From Labrenzia sp. 011 (GTDB lineage Bacteria > Pseudomonadota > Alphaproteobacteria > Rhizobiales > Stappiaceae): 64,000 nt of DNA. The notes beneath the pieces were generated by a model, which saw only the letters and a list, made by a program, of their open reading frames with translations, ran no database searches and was not told the origin of the DNA. The translations under genes were made by a program, and so were the position numbers. Where the stretch lies: positions 124,001 to 188,000 of the forward strand of contig NZ_QCYM01000004.1 of NCBI RefSeq assembly GCF_003075075.1, in the 5' to 3' direction. The stretch's first letter is position 1. Each line of letters starts with the position of its first letter. Of this stretch, positions 51,056 to 60,711 are shown piece by piece.

Positions 51056-51979
51056 ATGCAGAGCATCAAACCCATCCGCGTCTTCCTGTCCGTCGTCGAG
51101 CATGGCAGCTTTGCCGGTGCCGCCCGCAGTCTGCGGATGACGCCCGCATCGATCACCCGCATCGTCGCGCAGCTCGAAGCGGATCTCGGCCAGCAACTGC
51201 TGCTGCGCACAACGCGGCAGGTGTCGCTGACCGGCATGGGGGCGATGGTCGCTGCCCGCTACCGCCCGGTGCTGGAAGAGTTCGACCGCATCACCGAAGA
51301 GATCGAGCGCACCACGAGGCCCGACCGCGGCCGCCTGACGATCAATGCGCCGATGTCCTTCGGCATGCGGCTGATGCCGGGGCTGGTGGCAAGTTTTCGC
51401 CTCGCCTATCCGCATATCGCGATCAACCTGCAGCTGACGGACACGCTGGTCGACATTCTGGAAGGGACGTGTGACCTCGCGATCCGCATTTCCGACCCGC
51501 CGCAAGACAAGTCGACGATCTGGCGCCGGATCTGCCGGATGCCACGAAGTGTGGTGGCCGCCCCTTCCCTGTTCGAGCGCATTTCGCGCCCCGCAGCGCC
51601 GGAAGACCTTTTGCCCGACCATTGCCTGTCCTATGGGGCGAAGGGCGTGGCAGAGACCTGGACCTTCGCCAGCGGCGGGCTGAGCCTCAGCGTCAGGGCG
51701 GGCACCGAAGTGGTCTCGAACAATGGGGAATTCCTGCACGCCCTGGCGCTTTCGGGGAATGGGATCGTGAACTTGCCTGATCTTCTGGTGCGCGACGGGC
51801 TGAATGCCGGTGTGCTGGAGGTGGTGCTGCCGGACTGGCAGATCGCGCCGCTCAACCTGATGCTCTACTATCCGCCCTACGAGAAGCTTCCGCCGCTGGT
51901 GGCGACCTTCACCGATTTCTTCGAAGCCTATATCCGTGATCTGGCCGGGTTCGATTTCGGCGCGGGGCCTGCCGGCTGA
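51056..51979 (+). CDS. LysR-family transcriptional regulator
   Basis: 307 residues: winged helix MQSIKPIRVFLSVVEHGSFAGAARSLRMTPASITRIVAQLE and a substrate-binding domain of the CrgA/DmlR type, like the LysR at 16.4 kb. It is divergent from the mhqO-like gene and convergent with an MFS exporter gene by 53 bp. A role as activator/repressor of the quinone-detoxification genes in response to an aromatic or quinone signal is inferred from position. Confidence 0.92.
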   Translation: MQSIKPIRVFLSVVEHGSFAGAARSLRMTPASITRIVAQLEADLGQQLLLRTTRQVSLTGMGAMVAARYRPVLEEFDRITEEIERTTRPDRGRLTINAPMSFGMRLMPGLVASFRLAYPHIAINLQLTDTLVDILEGTCDLAIRISDPPQDKSTIWRRICRMPRSVVAAPSLFERISRPAAPEDLLPDHCLSYGAKGVAETWTFASGGLSLSVRAGTEVVSNNGEFLHALALSGNGIVNLPDLLVRDGLNAGVLEVVLPDWQIAPLNLMLYYPPYEKLPPLVATFTDFFEAYIRDLAGFDFGAGPAG

Positions 51980-52032
51980 AGAGCAGCAGGCCAGCGGAAC
52001 CGGACACGGGGATCGCAGACACAAGGGGCCGT

Positions 52033-53223
52033 TCACCGGCCCACGCCCCGCGTCACGGCCAGGACCAGCGCAAGCCCTGAGAAGGCCGCGCCCGCAAGGC
52101 AGACGGCCGTCCAGCCGCCGGAGTGGAAGGCCAGGCTTGCCACCCCGGAGCCGAGCGCTCCACCAAGGAACATCGCGCCCATGAACAGCGTGGTCACCCG
52201 GGCGCGAATATCCGCCCCAAGGGCGAAGACCGCATGCTGATTGGAAATCAGCGCAGCCTGAACGGCAAAATCCAGCACGACGACGCCGACGACCAGCCCG
52301 ACCAATGTCTCCCACAGGCCGAAGACCGCCCAGGCCCCGAGCGTCAGCACGGCGCCTGCCAGGATCACCAGCTCCGGCCCGCGCTGGTCGGCGACCCGGC
52401 CTGCAATCGGCGCCGCGGCAATGCCCGCAAGCCCCACCAGGCCGAAGAGCCCGGCAACGTCTGCCCCGAGCCCGAATTTCGGACTGTCGAGGTACAGTGC
52501 AAGAACCGTCCAGAAGGCCGAGAAGGCGGCGAAGAGCAGCGCCTGGATCGTCGCGGCCCGGCGCAGAACGGGCTGCGTTTTCCAGATTTCATAGAGCGAG
52601 AGCAACAGGGGGGCGTAGCCGCTGCCACGTTGCATGGGCTCGGACGGCAGCAGGCGTGCCATGAGCACCCCGAAGACGACCGCGACGGGGGCTGCTATGG
52701 CGAACATCTCGCGCCAGCCCCAGTATTCACCGACGAGGCCGGCAATCGTGCGGCTCAGAAGGATACCCGCAAGAAGACCCGCCATGACGGTTCCCACCAC
52801 AGCGCCACGACGTTCGGGCCGCGCCAGGTGCGCGGCGAAGGGCACGATCTGTTGCGCCACCGTGGCGGTCGCCCCGACCAAAAGAGAGGCCGCGACAAGG
52901 GCACCGCCCGTGGGCGCGAGCGCCGCAAGCAGAAGCGCCGCCGCCAGTGCTAGGAACTGCACCAGGATCAAGGTCTTGCGCGGCAGGACATCGCCCAGCG
53001 GAACCAGCAGGAGAAGCCCAGCAGCATAGCCCAGCTGGGTCGCCATGGGGACCAGCCCGGTCAGGCGCACGCCAAGGTCGCCCTGCATGATCTCCAGCAT
53101 CGGCTGGTTATAGTAGATGTTGGCCACGGCCGCGCCCGCCGCGACGGACATCGCAAGCAGCAGGGGGCGGGTCAGCAATGAAGGCGTTGTGGACGCCTCG
53201 AAGTTGGTATCGGTCTGTGTCAT
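52033..53223 (-). CDS. MFS exporter, YnfM/AraJ-like
   Basis: 396 residues with twelve membrane segments. The N-terminal helix region [15 protein letters not shown] and the loop [12 protein letters not shown] fit the DHA1 YnfM-type group of drug/sugar exporters. The ATG at 53223 is used; the open frame to 53463 upstream lies in non-coding DNA before the pirin gene. It follows pirin by 145 bp on the same strand. Export of a toxic aromatic is likely in this context, but the substrate is unproven. Confidence 0.9.
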   Translation of the reverse strand: MTQTDTNFEASTTPSLLTRPLLLAMSVAAGAAVANIYYNQPMLEIMQGDLGVRLTGLVPMATQLGYAAGLLLLVPLGDVLPRKTLILVQFLALAAALLLAALAPTGGALVAASLLVGATATVAQQIVPFAAHLARPERRGAVVGTVMAGLLAGILLSRTIAGLVGEYWGWREMFAIAAPVAVVFGVLMARLLPSEPMQRGSGYAPLLLSLYEIWKTQPVLRRAATIQALLFAAFSAFWTVLALYLDSPKFGLGADVAGLFGLVGLAGIAAAPIAGRVADQRGPELVILAGAVLTLGAWAVFGLWETLVGLVVGVVVLDFAVQAALISNQHAVFALGADIRARVTTLFMGAMFLGGALGSGVASLAFHSGGWTAVCLAGAAFSGLALVLAVTRGVGR

Positions 53224-53368
53224 GGGGGTCTCCGAAAAGGCGTACGCCGGTGGCGGAAGGCGCGGCCGACCGCGTGGGTGAAAGATGCAGGGTCCCATCC
53301 GGCCCGCGAGGTGCGGGCCGGGCGAAGCGTGGGCCATCGGGCTGGATGTGCTTGAAACCGAGTGCGTG

Positions 53369-54301
53369 TTACGGCAGCGGGATGAACTCGTCCGCGTCGC
53401 CCGGTGGCAGGTGGAAGCGGCCGTGGGTGAAGTCCCCTTGCCGCCACGCTTCTTTGGCGGCATCGATCCGCTCCTGCGAGGACGCGACGAAGTTCCACGA
53501 GATGTAGCGCGGCCCGTTCAGTGTCTCTCCGCCAAGCAGCATCAGGCGCGCGCCCCGCTCCCCGGCCTTGACGCTGATCCGGTCACCGGGACGGAACACC
53601 ATCATGCGACCTGCCTCGAAGGTCTCGCCGGCCACCATGATCGACCCTTCGGTGACATAAATGCCGCGGTCCTCGTGATTGTCCGGAAGCGGCAGCGCGG
53701 CACCGGGGGCAAGCACCGCATCGGCATAGAAGGTTTCGGTAAAGGTCTTGACCGGCGCCGTCTCGCCATAGGCGGACCCCAGGATCAGGCGGATCTGATT
53801 GCCGCCTTCATCAAGGAAGGGCAGCGCCTCCTGTCCGTGATGCTCAAAGCTCGCGGCCTGATCCTCGGCATGTTCGGGCAGCGCCACCCAGGTCTGGATG
53901 CCAAAGAGCGAGCCGGGTTTGGTGCGCATCTCTTCGCTGGTGCGCTCGGAATGGGTGACGCCCTCACCCGCGATCATCCAGTTCACCTCGCCGGGATAGA
54001 CCATCTGGTCGGCGCCGGTGCTGTCGCGGTGATGGAATTCCCCCTTGTAGAGATAGGTCACCGTGGCCAAACCGATATGCGGATGCGGGCGCACGTCGAT
54101 GCCGCCGCCGGTCAGGAATTCTGCCGGGCCCATCTGGTCGAAGAAAATGAAGGGGCCGACCATCTGGCGCTTGGGCGCCGGAAGGGCGCGGCGCACCTCG
54201 AACCCGCCAAGATCGCGGGCACGGGGAATGATCAGCGTCTCGATGCTGTCGAGGCTGCCGCTATCGGGACAGTCGGGGTTCTGTGAGGGATTCCAGCTCA
54301 T
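53369..54301 (-). CDS. Pirin-family protein
   Basis: 310 residues, a bicupin. The N-terminal cupin has the metal ligands in [19 protein letters not shown] (two His) and [14 protein letters not shown] (His near GVTHSE, with Glu), so Fe binding is expected; some bacterial pirins are quercetinases and others redox regulators. It ends normally with the second cupin. In detoxification clusters pirin genes often sit with DoxX, YcaC and LysR genes. The preceding gene encodes an unknown 161-residue protein. Confidence 0.93.
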   Translation of the reverse strand: MSWNPSQNPDCPDSGSLDSIETLIIPRARDLGGFEVRRALPAPKRQMVGPFIFFDQMGPAEFLTGGGIDVRPHPHIGLATVTYLYKGEFHHRDSTGADQMVYPGEVNWMIAGEGVTHSERTSEEMRTKPGSLFGIQTWVALPEHAEDQAASFEHHGQEALPFLDEGGNQIRLILGSAYGETAPVKTFTETFYADAVLAPGAALPLPDNHEDRGIYVTEGSIMVAGETFEAGRMMVFRPGDRISVKAGERGARLMLLGGETLNGPRYISWNFVASSQERIDAAKEAWRQGDFTHGRFHLPPGDADEFIPLP

Positions 54302-54401
54302 GTGCGGGTCCTTTCGGGATATGCCAAGGGGGGGATCAAGGAGCGGTTCGGCGGTTTCTGACCTGCCTCACCATCAAGGAGAAAAGCGGGACGGGCGATG
54401 C

Positions 54402-54887
54402 CTATTCGTCCGATGCGGCAGTGGGCGGCGCGTCAGGCGGCCCCAGGTAGACAGTGCAGACGCGATAGCCCCGCTCCGCCAGCTGCGCCGCGAACTGACC
54501 GATCCAGCGTGGCAAATCGCGGACGCTCGTCCCGAAGACGATGCCCGGCAGCGTGACGCCCCTGTTGACGTCCCGTGTCAGCTGCCGGCGCATCTCGAGA
54601 TCCGGATCAGGAGGATCGAGCATCAGCAAAAGGGTGTCCCTGGCCGCGCTGACATCAATGCAGGCCAGCAGACAGGGCCAGCCCGTCGCGCCAGGCAGGA
54701 TCCTTAGGAACGCCCCCGCCTCACCCGAGGGGTCGGCCATGAGGGCACCCGGACCGCAGATGTGCAGGAGCAGCATGCCCTGATCGGCGGGGGCCGACAT
54801 CTCGACAACCCCTTCGACCGTCGGCAGCCAGGTCCCGTCCATCGCCGGCATCAACCGGCCTTCGTCGTTCTGCTCCTGCGAGGTCAT
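54402..54887 (-). CDS. Unknown 161-residue protein coupled to an AraC gene
   Basis: The ATG at 54887 overlaps the stop of the short AraC gene (ATGA). The predicted product begins MTSQEQNDEGRLMPAMDGTW and has no signal peptide or membrane segment. The central part (GMLLLHICGPGALMADPSGEAGAFLRILPGATGW split by turns) and the end (LAERGYRVCTVYLGPPDAPP) suggest a small alpha/beta protein. I do not recognise the family. The 100 bp between it and pirin allow a shared transcript. The upstream frame extension is in the AraC gene and rejected. Confidence 0.65.
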   Translation of the reverse strand: MTSQEQNDEGRLMPAMDGTWLPTVEGVVEMSAPADQGMLLLHICGPGALMADPSGEAGAFLRILPGATGWPCLLACIDVSAARDTLLLMLDPPDPDLEMRRQLTRDVNRGVTLPGIVFGTSVRDLPRWIGQFAAQLAERGYRVCTVYLGPPDAPPTAASDE

Positions 54888-55405
54888 GCCAGAAGCCCCT
54901 CTGCGCGGTCCTGCGCGAAATGCCGCCGCCAGACATGTGGACTTGTGCCCATGGCGCGACGGAACTGGCGGCCAAGATGCGCCTGATCCGTGAAACCGCA
55001 GGCATAGGCGATGTCGGCCAGCGTATCGAGCGTTTCCAGCATGAGGGTGCAGGCCTGCTCCACCCTGCACGAAAGGACGAATTTCTGCGGCGTTTCCCCG
55101 AAGCTGGCGCGGAAGGCCTTGCAGAAATAGCTGGTGCTGAGGCGGGTCAGCGCGGCCAGTTCATCATTGGGCAGACCCCGTTCGATGTTGCGCGCCACGT
55201 GGGCCCTGACCTTCGCGATCTGCCAGGGGGCAAGACCGCCCGTCGCTGCCTCGGCCGTCGTCGCGCTGGCCGAGGCGACCAGGCGGCGCGCCGCCACGAT
55301 CCGGGCGCGCACATCGGCGTCCACGGTCGCTGCAAGCGCCCCGTCGAGAGCGGCCGTCATTTCGTTGAACAGGACGGAGGGGAAGGTAACGATCTGGGGG
55401 GTCAT
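54884..55405 (-). CDS. Short AraC-family regulator
   Basis: 173 residues: a brief N-terminal part without the usual sensor domain, then a complete double helix-turn-helix (NDELAALTRLSTSYFCKAFRASFG, LADIAYACGFTDQAHLGRQFRRAMG). The GGLAPWQIAKVRAHV lead-in matches the other AraC proteins of this block. It could be constitutive or rely on a partner. It is coupled to the 161-residue unknown protein and lies 93 bp downstream of the STAND regulator, same strand. Confidence 0.88.
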   Translation of the reverse strand: MTPQIVTFPSVLFNEMTAALDGALAATVDADVRARIVAARRLVASASATTAEAATGGLAPWQIAKVRAHVARNIERGLPNDELAALTRLSTSYFCKAFRASFGETPQKFVLSCRVEQACTLMLETLDTLADIAYACGFTDQAHLGRQFRRAMGTSPHVWRRHFAQDRAEGLLA

Positions 55406-55498
55406 GGGTCACTCCTCATTCTGCCGACCCGATGTCGGCCTTGAGACGAAGATGACGCATCGCCGGTTCCGGCGGCAGTTAAGTGTCGTGAAGATCTG

Positions 55499-57877
55499 TT
55501 AAGCGGCGGGTGCGCGGTACCATGGGGCGCCGGCCGTTTCGCCACGGGCAAGCGCGAACATCTCGCGCTGCATCTTGCTCGCCTCCGGTGTGGACTTACC
55601 ACGGTATCCGTCCACAAAGATCCGCCAATGGTGCAGAGCATGGCGCGACGTGGTGGCCTGCAAGGCGTCCAGAAGCTCTTCCGCGAAGGCGGTTTCTTCC
55701 GCGGCCAGCGCCACGGGTATGCAGGCGATGGCCAATCCGTAAGAAACCGAAAGCGCATGATCCAGTTCCAGCGCCGCGGCTGCGCAGCTGCGCGCAAGTT
55801 CCAATGCGCCGGGCAGATCGCCAAGCATCCATTGCAGGCGCATCAACAGGGACATCGCCGCGATCCCACCGTCAACCTGCGCGTGGTTTGAGTGGGTTTC
55901 GCGCTCCGGGGCCGCGTCGAGACGCATCAACCCCTCCAGCAGTTCTAGCGCGGTCTCGTGATTTCCCAGGAAATGATGCGAGAGGGCACGCATGTGATCC
56001 GCGGTCTGACGGTTGGATAACGCCGTGTCCGCCGGAAGCCGGGCGGAGAACGCCTCGGCATGGCGCAGGCTTGTGGCATAGTCGCCTGCCAGGATCGCGT
56101 GGGCCCAGATTCCCCAGAGCGACCTGAGCACCAACGGCTCGTCCTCAAGACCGCGCGCGACCTCAAGCGCCCGAGCAAACGCCTCCCCCATCTCCGGGAT
56201 CGGCCCTCGGACATGCCACAAGGCATGACCGTACCCGTTCAGAAGTTCGACCAGATCGGCATCGGCGTGATCCTCGCCCAGAAGCGCCAGCAGCTCCTCC
56301 GCGCGCGACAGGTATTCCGACGCGAGAGACAGATGGAACCACAAAGGCGCTCCTTGGATCAGCAAGTGCAGCGTCTGCCGTCCGCCCCCGCTTTGGGCTT
56401 TGGTCCAGTCAAGCGCCGCCCGCAAGTCTTCCAAGTAACGTGCCTTGCCGATCAGCCAGTTGCGCTGTGCCCCGCCTTCCCAGGCAAGCGCCGTGTCCGA
56501 CATAATCGTGAGCAGCCGATTGACATGGGCCTCACGCGCAGCACGCAGGTCACCGCTTTCCCCCAGTCGCTGCAATCCGTAATGCCGCGTCGTTTCCAGT
56601 AAACGAAACCCGCCCCTGGTACTGACCACCAGCGACTTCGATACCAGCTCATGCAGCGTGTCCCGAGTCACCGGCGGACTTTCCCCAATGACCGCGCGCG
56701 CGTCCTCCAGCACGAATTGCCCTTGGAACACTGATAGTCTGTCAAGACTGCCCTGCTGCCTAGCGTCCAGCAGCCCGTAACTCCAGTCGAGTGCGGCGCG
56801 TAGGGTCTGGTGGCGCGGGAGTGCGGTGCGCCGGCCACGGGTCAGCAAGGCAAAACGGTCGCCAAGGGCATCTGCAATGTCCCGGGATGTCATCAGGTCG
56901 CTGCGACTGGCGGCCAGTTCGATCGCCAGCGGCATGCCGTCCAGAGTGCGGCAGATCTCGGCCACCGCCTCCGCATTGTCCGCGCCCAACTCGAAATCAT
57001 TGCGCACGGCCCGGGCGCGCTCTGCGAAAAGCTGACAGGCAGCGCTGGAGGGAACGGCAGCCGGATCTTCGGGAAGGGCAAGCGGAGGCAGGCGGTACAC
57101 CCATTCCCCCTCGATCCGCATGGGTTCGCGGCTAGTGAGCAGGATCATCTGACTTGGCACGCGCTGCATGAGTGTTTCAGCCAGATCGGCCACCGCTTCG
57201 AGCACGTGTTCGCCGTTGTCGAGAAACAGCAGGTGCGGCCGGGCACTCAGGGTCTCTACAATCCGGTCAAGTCCGTCCTCCTGCGTCCCGCCAAGCGCTG
57301 CGGCGAGGCTGTTTGTCACGTTTCCCGGGTCGTTCAGCGGGGCAAGCTCCACCAGAACAGGCGGCACAGCCAGTTGCGCGGAGACCTGACGCGCCACTTC
57401 CATCCCGACCGTGGTCTTGCCCATACCGCCCGCCCCGGCGATGGTCAGAAGCCGATGCTCGGTCAATGCCTCGCACAGCTCCGCGATGACACTTTCCCGA
57501 CCGATGATAGAGGTCAGACGCAGGGGCAAGCCCGCCATCCCCCTGTTGTCCTGAGCCGCTGCACTTTGCACGGTAACCGGCAGCGCCAACCGATACCCGC
57601 GCCCCGCCTCATTCACGATGGTCGGATGCCCGGCAAGAGGGTCAAGCACTTTGCGCGCGGCAGACAAGTGGACACGAAGGGCACTCTCGTCGATGGCCTG
57701 CCCGCCCCAGACCTGTTCGAGCAGGGCGTTGCGGTGAAGAAGCTCGCCCTGCGCCTCGGCCAGCGCCGCCACGAGGCGCAGCGCACGTGCTCCAAGCTTC
57801 ACGGGCGCACCCGTGTGCTTCAGGTCCATGGAAGGCATTTCCAGGGTAAAGGGGCCGAAAGAATAGGAAAGGATCAT
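55499..57877 (-). CDS. STAND-type regulator: OmpR winged helix, NB-ARC ATPase, helical repeats
   Basis: 792 residues. An N-terminal Trans_reg_C winged helix (about 1-95, LEQVWGGQAIDESALRVHLSAARKVL) is followed by an NB-ARC-like ATPase with Walker A AGAGGMGKTT near 149, Walker B LLFLDNGEHV near 216 and GMPLAIELAASR, then a long helical repeat region (from about 430) typical of TPR-like sensor arms. This is the COG3903 group of ATP-dependent transcriptional regulators. ATG at 57877; GTG at 57883 is close. It heads a same-strand run with the short AraC, unknown protein, pirin and MFS genes. Confidence 0.9.
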   Translation of the reverse strand: MILSYSFGPFTLEMPSMDLKHTGAPVKLGARALRLVAALAEAQGELLHRNALLEQVWGGQAIDESALRVHLSAARKVLDPLAGHPTIVNEAGRGYRLALPVTVQSAAAQDNRGMAGLPLRLTSIIGRESVIAELCEALTEHRLLTIAGAGGMGKTTVGMEVARQVSAQLAVPPVLVELAPLNDPGNVTNSLAAALGGTQEDGLDRIVETLSARPHLLFLDNGEHVLEAVADLAETLMQRVPSQMILLTSREPMRIEGEWVYRLPPLALPEDPAAVPSSAACQLFAERARAVRNDFELGADNAEAVAEICRTLDGMPLAIELAASRSDLMTSRDIADALGDRFALLTRGRRTALPRHQTLRAALDWSYGLLDARQQGSLDRLSVFQGQFVLEDARAVIGESPPVTRDTLHELVSKSLVVSTRGGFRLLETTRHYGLQRLGESGDLRAAREAHVNRLLTIMSDTALAWEGGAQRNWLIGKARYLEDLRAALDWTKAQSGGGRQTLHLLIQGAPLWFHLSLASEYLSRAEELLALLGEDHADADLVELLNGYGHALWHVRGPIPEMGEAFARALEVARGLEDEPLVLRSLWGIWAHAILAGDYATSLRHAEAFSARLPADTALSNRQTADHMRALSHHFLGNHETALELLEGLMRLDAAPERETHSNHAQVDGGIAAMSLLMRLQWMLGDLPGALELARSCAAAALELDHALSVSYGLAIACIPVALAAEETAFAEELLDALQATTSRHALHHWRIFVDGYRGKSTPEASKMQREMFALARGETAGAPWYRAPAA

Positions 57878-57964
57878 ATGCACCCGCAAGTATGCTTCGC
57901 GCCTGTGAGTCGAGGGCACATTGGCCCAGGACGCGTATCTTGCCGGGCTCTCCGGTGAAGGCAA

Positions 57965-58725
57965 CCGGAAATAGTTTAACTTAGCAATTAGGACCGAATT
58001 CTTCGGGGGAATGCTCTGCTCGACTTCCCTGCGGCAATGATGGTTAGAGGTCGCGGGTAGGTTCGCAGGTGCCGGATGCTGCGCTAATTTCGAGTGACTG
58101 CTTGTGGTATCACCGTGTTTTCCCGACGATGGTGTCCGGCACCGTTCGCCGCGATGGCACGCCTCATGCTGCTCACGCAGCGAATGACCGGAAAGTCCGC
58201 ATTGCCGCCATTGGTTTCTGGTGCAGCGAATTCACAATTCCCCGCCCATCCTCGACCTTAGTTTGTGTCGCAATGAACGACTGTTTTCTGTCCCGATCTT
58301 GAACTGGCGGAGGACCGAAATGACCATGCAAAGCGGAAGTCAGGCGAACTGATGGTTGTTGTCCGCCCCTGACCGGCAACGGTCGCCGACCTGATCTCCG
58401 GGGCCCCTCCCTCCCTTCGCACCCGCAGCGCAATTGAAACAATTCGACATGATTGAAACATACTGCTGAAAATCCCTCCTCCTAGCTTGCCAGTGTCGGT
58501 CCTGAAACGGGCTGCAGGGCAATTTCCGGAAATTTCCGGTTGAAGGTTGCGGCGGCAGGGCGTTTCATGGGCGGCAGGGAATGACCCCGGAACAACCGGG
58601 GCGCCTTCAAGGGATTTGCCCGCTGTCACGGCATGACCGCGGACAGGGCGATCCTCCAGAACAAGAATGAAGCATCTTGTCCGCGTTCCGTCGGACGCGG
58701 GATGTTTCAGGGGAAGAAACGACAT
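57965..58725. promoter_or_regulatory. Gap with control elements before the acyl-CoA ligase-liv operon
   Basis: About 760 bp without a supported gene; short open frames show no motifs. Elements seen: the perfect palindrome AATTTCCGGAAATT at 58521-58534 with a following half repeat; the direct repeat ATTGAAACA at 58433-58441 and 58452-58460, 19 bp apart; and a small hairpin CCCCGG/CCGGGG at 58585-58601. The likely promoter of the operon lies here but cannot be placed exactly. This is also a possible right boundary of the accessory block. Confidence 0.5.
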
Positions 58726-60711
58726 ATGGTTGGGTCGGCCAGCGCTTCACCGCGCGGGGAGGACACCTTTCCGAAGATCCTTTTGCACAATGCGAAGGTC
58801 CTCGGGAACCGGACGGCGTTCCGGGAGAAGGAATTCGGGATCTGGCAAAGCTGGACCTGGTCCGGGGTGTTGGAAGAAATCCGCGCATTTTCCATCGGAT
58901 TGCAGTCTCTCGGGCTCACGGCCGGAGACAAGATCGCCATCGTCGGCGCGAACCGGCCGAGGCTCTACTGGGCCATGGTCGCCGCGCAGGCGCTCGGCGC
59001 CGTGCCGGTGCCTGTCTATGCGGACAGTGTCGCCGAGGAGATGGCCTTCGTGCTCGGCCACGCGGAAGTCCGCTTCGCCGTGGTGGAGGACCAGGAGCAG
59101 GTGGACAAGCTTCTGTCCATGGCCGGGGAAGTCCCGTCGCTGCAGCATATCATCTATGACGAGCCGCGCGGCCTGCGGGACTACGACCACACCCGGCTGC
59201 ACGACTATGCCAGCGTCCAGGAGATCGGCCGCGACAAGCTGCGCCAGTCGCCGTCGCTCGCCGATGAATGGGAGCGCGGATTTGCCGGGGCCACGGGCGC
59301 CGACATCGCCGTGATGCTTTATACGTCGGGCACCACCGGGCGCCCCAAGGGCGTCATGCTGTCCTTCGACAATCTGATCGTGTCGGCCCGCAACGCCAAT
59401 ATCTTCGATCATCTGGACGAGAGCGAGGAAGTGCTCGCCTATCTGCCGATGGCGTGGATCGGCGATCACGTGTTCTCGCTCGCCCAGGCCTTCACCGCCG
59501 GCTATTGCGTCAACTGTCCGGAAAACATGGACACGATCGACGTGGACCGGCGCGAGATCGCCCCGACCTATTTCTTCGCGCCGCCGCGCGTCTTCGAAAA
59601 CATGCTGACCATGATCATGGTGCGGATGGAGGACGCCGGGAAGGCCAAGCGCGCCATGTTCGACTACTTCATGGGCGTGGCCCGCAAGGTCGGCGAGAAG
59701 ATCCTCAACGGCGAGACGGTGGGGCTGAAGGACCGCCTGCTGTATCGCCTGGGCGAATTCATGGTCTACGGGCCGCTGAAGAACCGCATGGGCCTGACCC
59801 GCATGAAGGTCGGCTACACCGCCGGCGAGGCGATCGGGCCGGAGATCTTCCAGTTCTACCGCTCGCTGGGGCTGAACCTGAAGCAGCTCTACGGCCAGAC
59901 GGAAGCCAGCGTCTATATCACCCTGCAGCCGGACGGCGAGATCTACGGCGATACGGTCGGCAAGCCGGCGCCGCAGGTGGAGCTGAAGATCGCCGACAAC
60001 GGCGAGGTCATGTACCGCTCGCCGGGGGTTTTCGTCGGCTATTTCAAGAACGACGAGGCCACCGCGAGCACCAAGACCGAGGACGGCTGGGTCCATACGG
60101 GCGATGCGGGCATCATCGCCGACAACGGCCATCTGAAGATCATCGACCGGGCCAAGGACGTGGGCAAGCTGACCGACGGTGCCCTGTTCGCGCCCAAATA
60201 CATCGAGAACAAGCTGAAGTTCTTCCCGAACATCAAGGAGGCGGTCGCCTTCGGTCACGAGCGGGACATGGTGGGCGTGTTCATCAACATCGACCTGACC
60301 GCCGTGGGCTCCTGGGCCGAGCGCAACAACGTCAACTATGCCTCCTACCAGGAACTGGCCGCGCACCCGGACGTCTACAGGATGATCGAGGGCCATGTGG
60401 ACCAGGTCAACCGGGATCTGGCCCGCGAGCCGATGATGGCCGGCGCGCAGATCCGGCGCTTCCTGGTGCTGCACAAGGAACTGGACGCCGATGACGGCGA
60501 GCTGACCCGCACCCAGAAGGTGCGCCGCAGCTTCATTACCGAACGCTACGGGCCGCTGATCGAGGCGCTCTACGACGGTTCTTCGGAAAAATACGTGAGC
60601 ACGGAGGTCACCTTCGAGGATGGCCGCAAGGGGGCCATCGAGGCCACGGTGGAAATCCGCGACATGGCACTTCATGTCGCCGGCAAGAGCTTTCAGGAGG
60701 CTGCCGAATGA
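58726..60711 (+). CDS. FAA1-type long-chain acyl-CoA synthetase (AMP-forming)
   Basis: 661 residues of the COG1022 group. The AMP/ATP-binding motif YTSGTTGRPKGVM is near residue 199, GQTE near 389, and DGWVHTGDAG and DRAKDVGKLTDG mark the hinge; the last resembles bubblegum-type ligases. It activates a fatty or aryl acid with ATP and CoA. The ATG at 58726 follows AGGGGAAG; starts at 58702 and 58633 are weaker. Its stop overlaps the livG start (ATGA). A ligase at the head of a Liv-type ABC operon suggests the imported carboxylate is directly thioesterified. Confidence 0.92.
   Translation: MVGSASASPRGEDTFPKILLHNAKVLGNRTAFREKEFGIWQSWTWSGVLEEIRAFSIGLQSLGLTAGDKIAIVGANRPRLYWAMVAAQALGAVPVPVYADSVAEEMAFVLGHAEVRFAVVEDQEQVDKLLSMAGEVPSLQHIIYDEPRGLRDYDHTRLHDYASVQEIGRDKLRQSPSLADEWERGFAGATGADIAVMLYTSGTTGRPKGVMLSFDNLIVSARNANIFDHLDESEEVLAYLPMAWIGDHVFSLAQAFTAGYCVNCPENMDTIDVDRREIAPTYFFAPPRVFENMLTMIMVRMEDAGKAKRAMFDYFMGVARKVGEKILNGETVGLKDRLLYRLGEFMVYGPLKNRMGLTRMKVGYTAGEAIGPEIFQFYRSLGLNLKQLYGQTEASVYITLQPDGEIYGDTVGKPAPQVELKIADNGEVMYRSPGVFVGYFKNDEATASTKTEDGWVHTGDAGIIADNGHLKIIDRAKDVGKLTDGALFAPKYIENKLKFFPNIKEAVAFGHERDMVGVFINIDLTAVGSWAERNNVNYASYQELAAHPDVYRMIEGHVDQVNRDLAREPMMAGAQIRRFLVLHKELDADDGELTRTQKVRRSFITERYGPLIEALYDGSSEKYVSTEVTFEDGRKGAIEATVEIRDMALHVAGKSFQEAAE

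Noticed and set aside
19365..58444. Shared 12-mer AATTGTTTCAAT upstream of the NicO fusion and, inverted, upstream of the ligase operon
   Set aside because: Many 12-mers recur by chance in a 64-kb window; no further similarity flanks the two sites.
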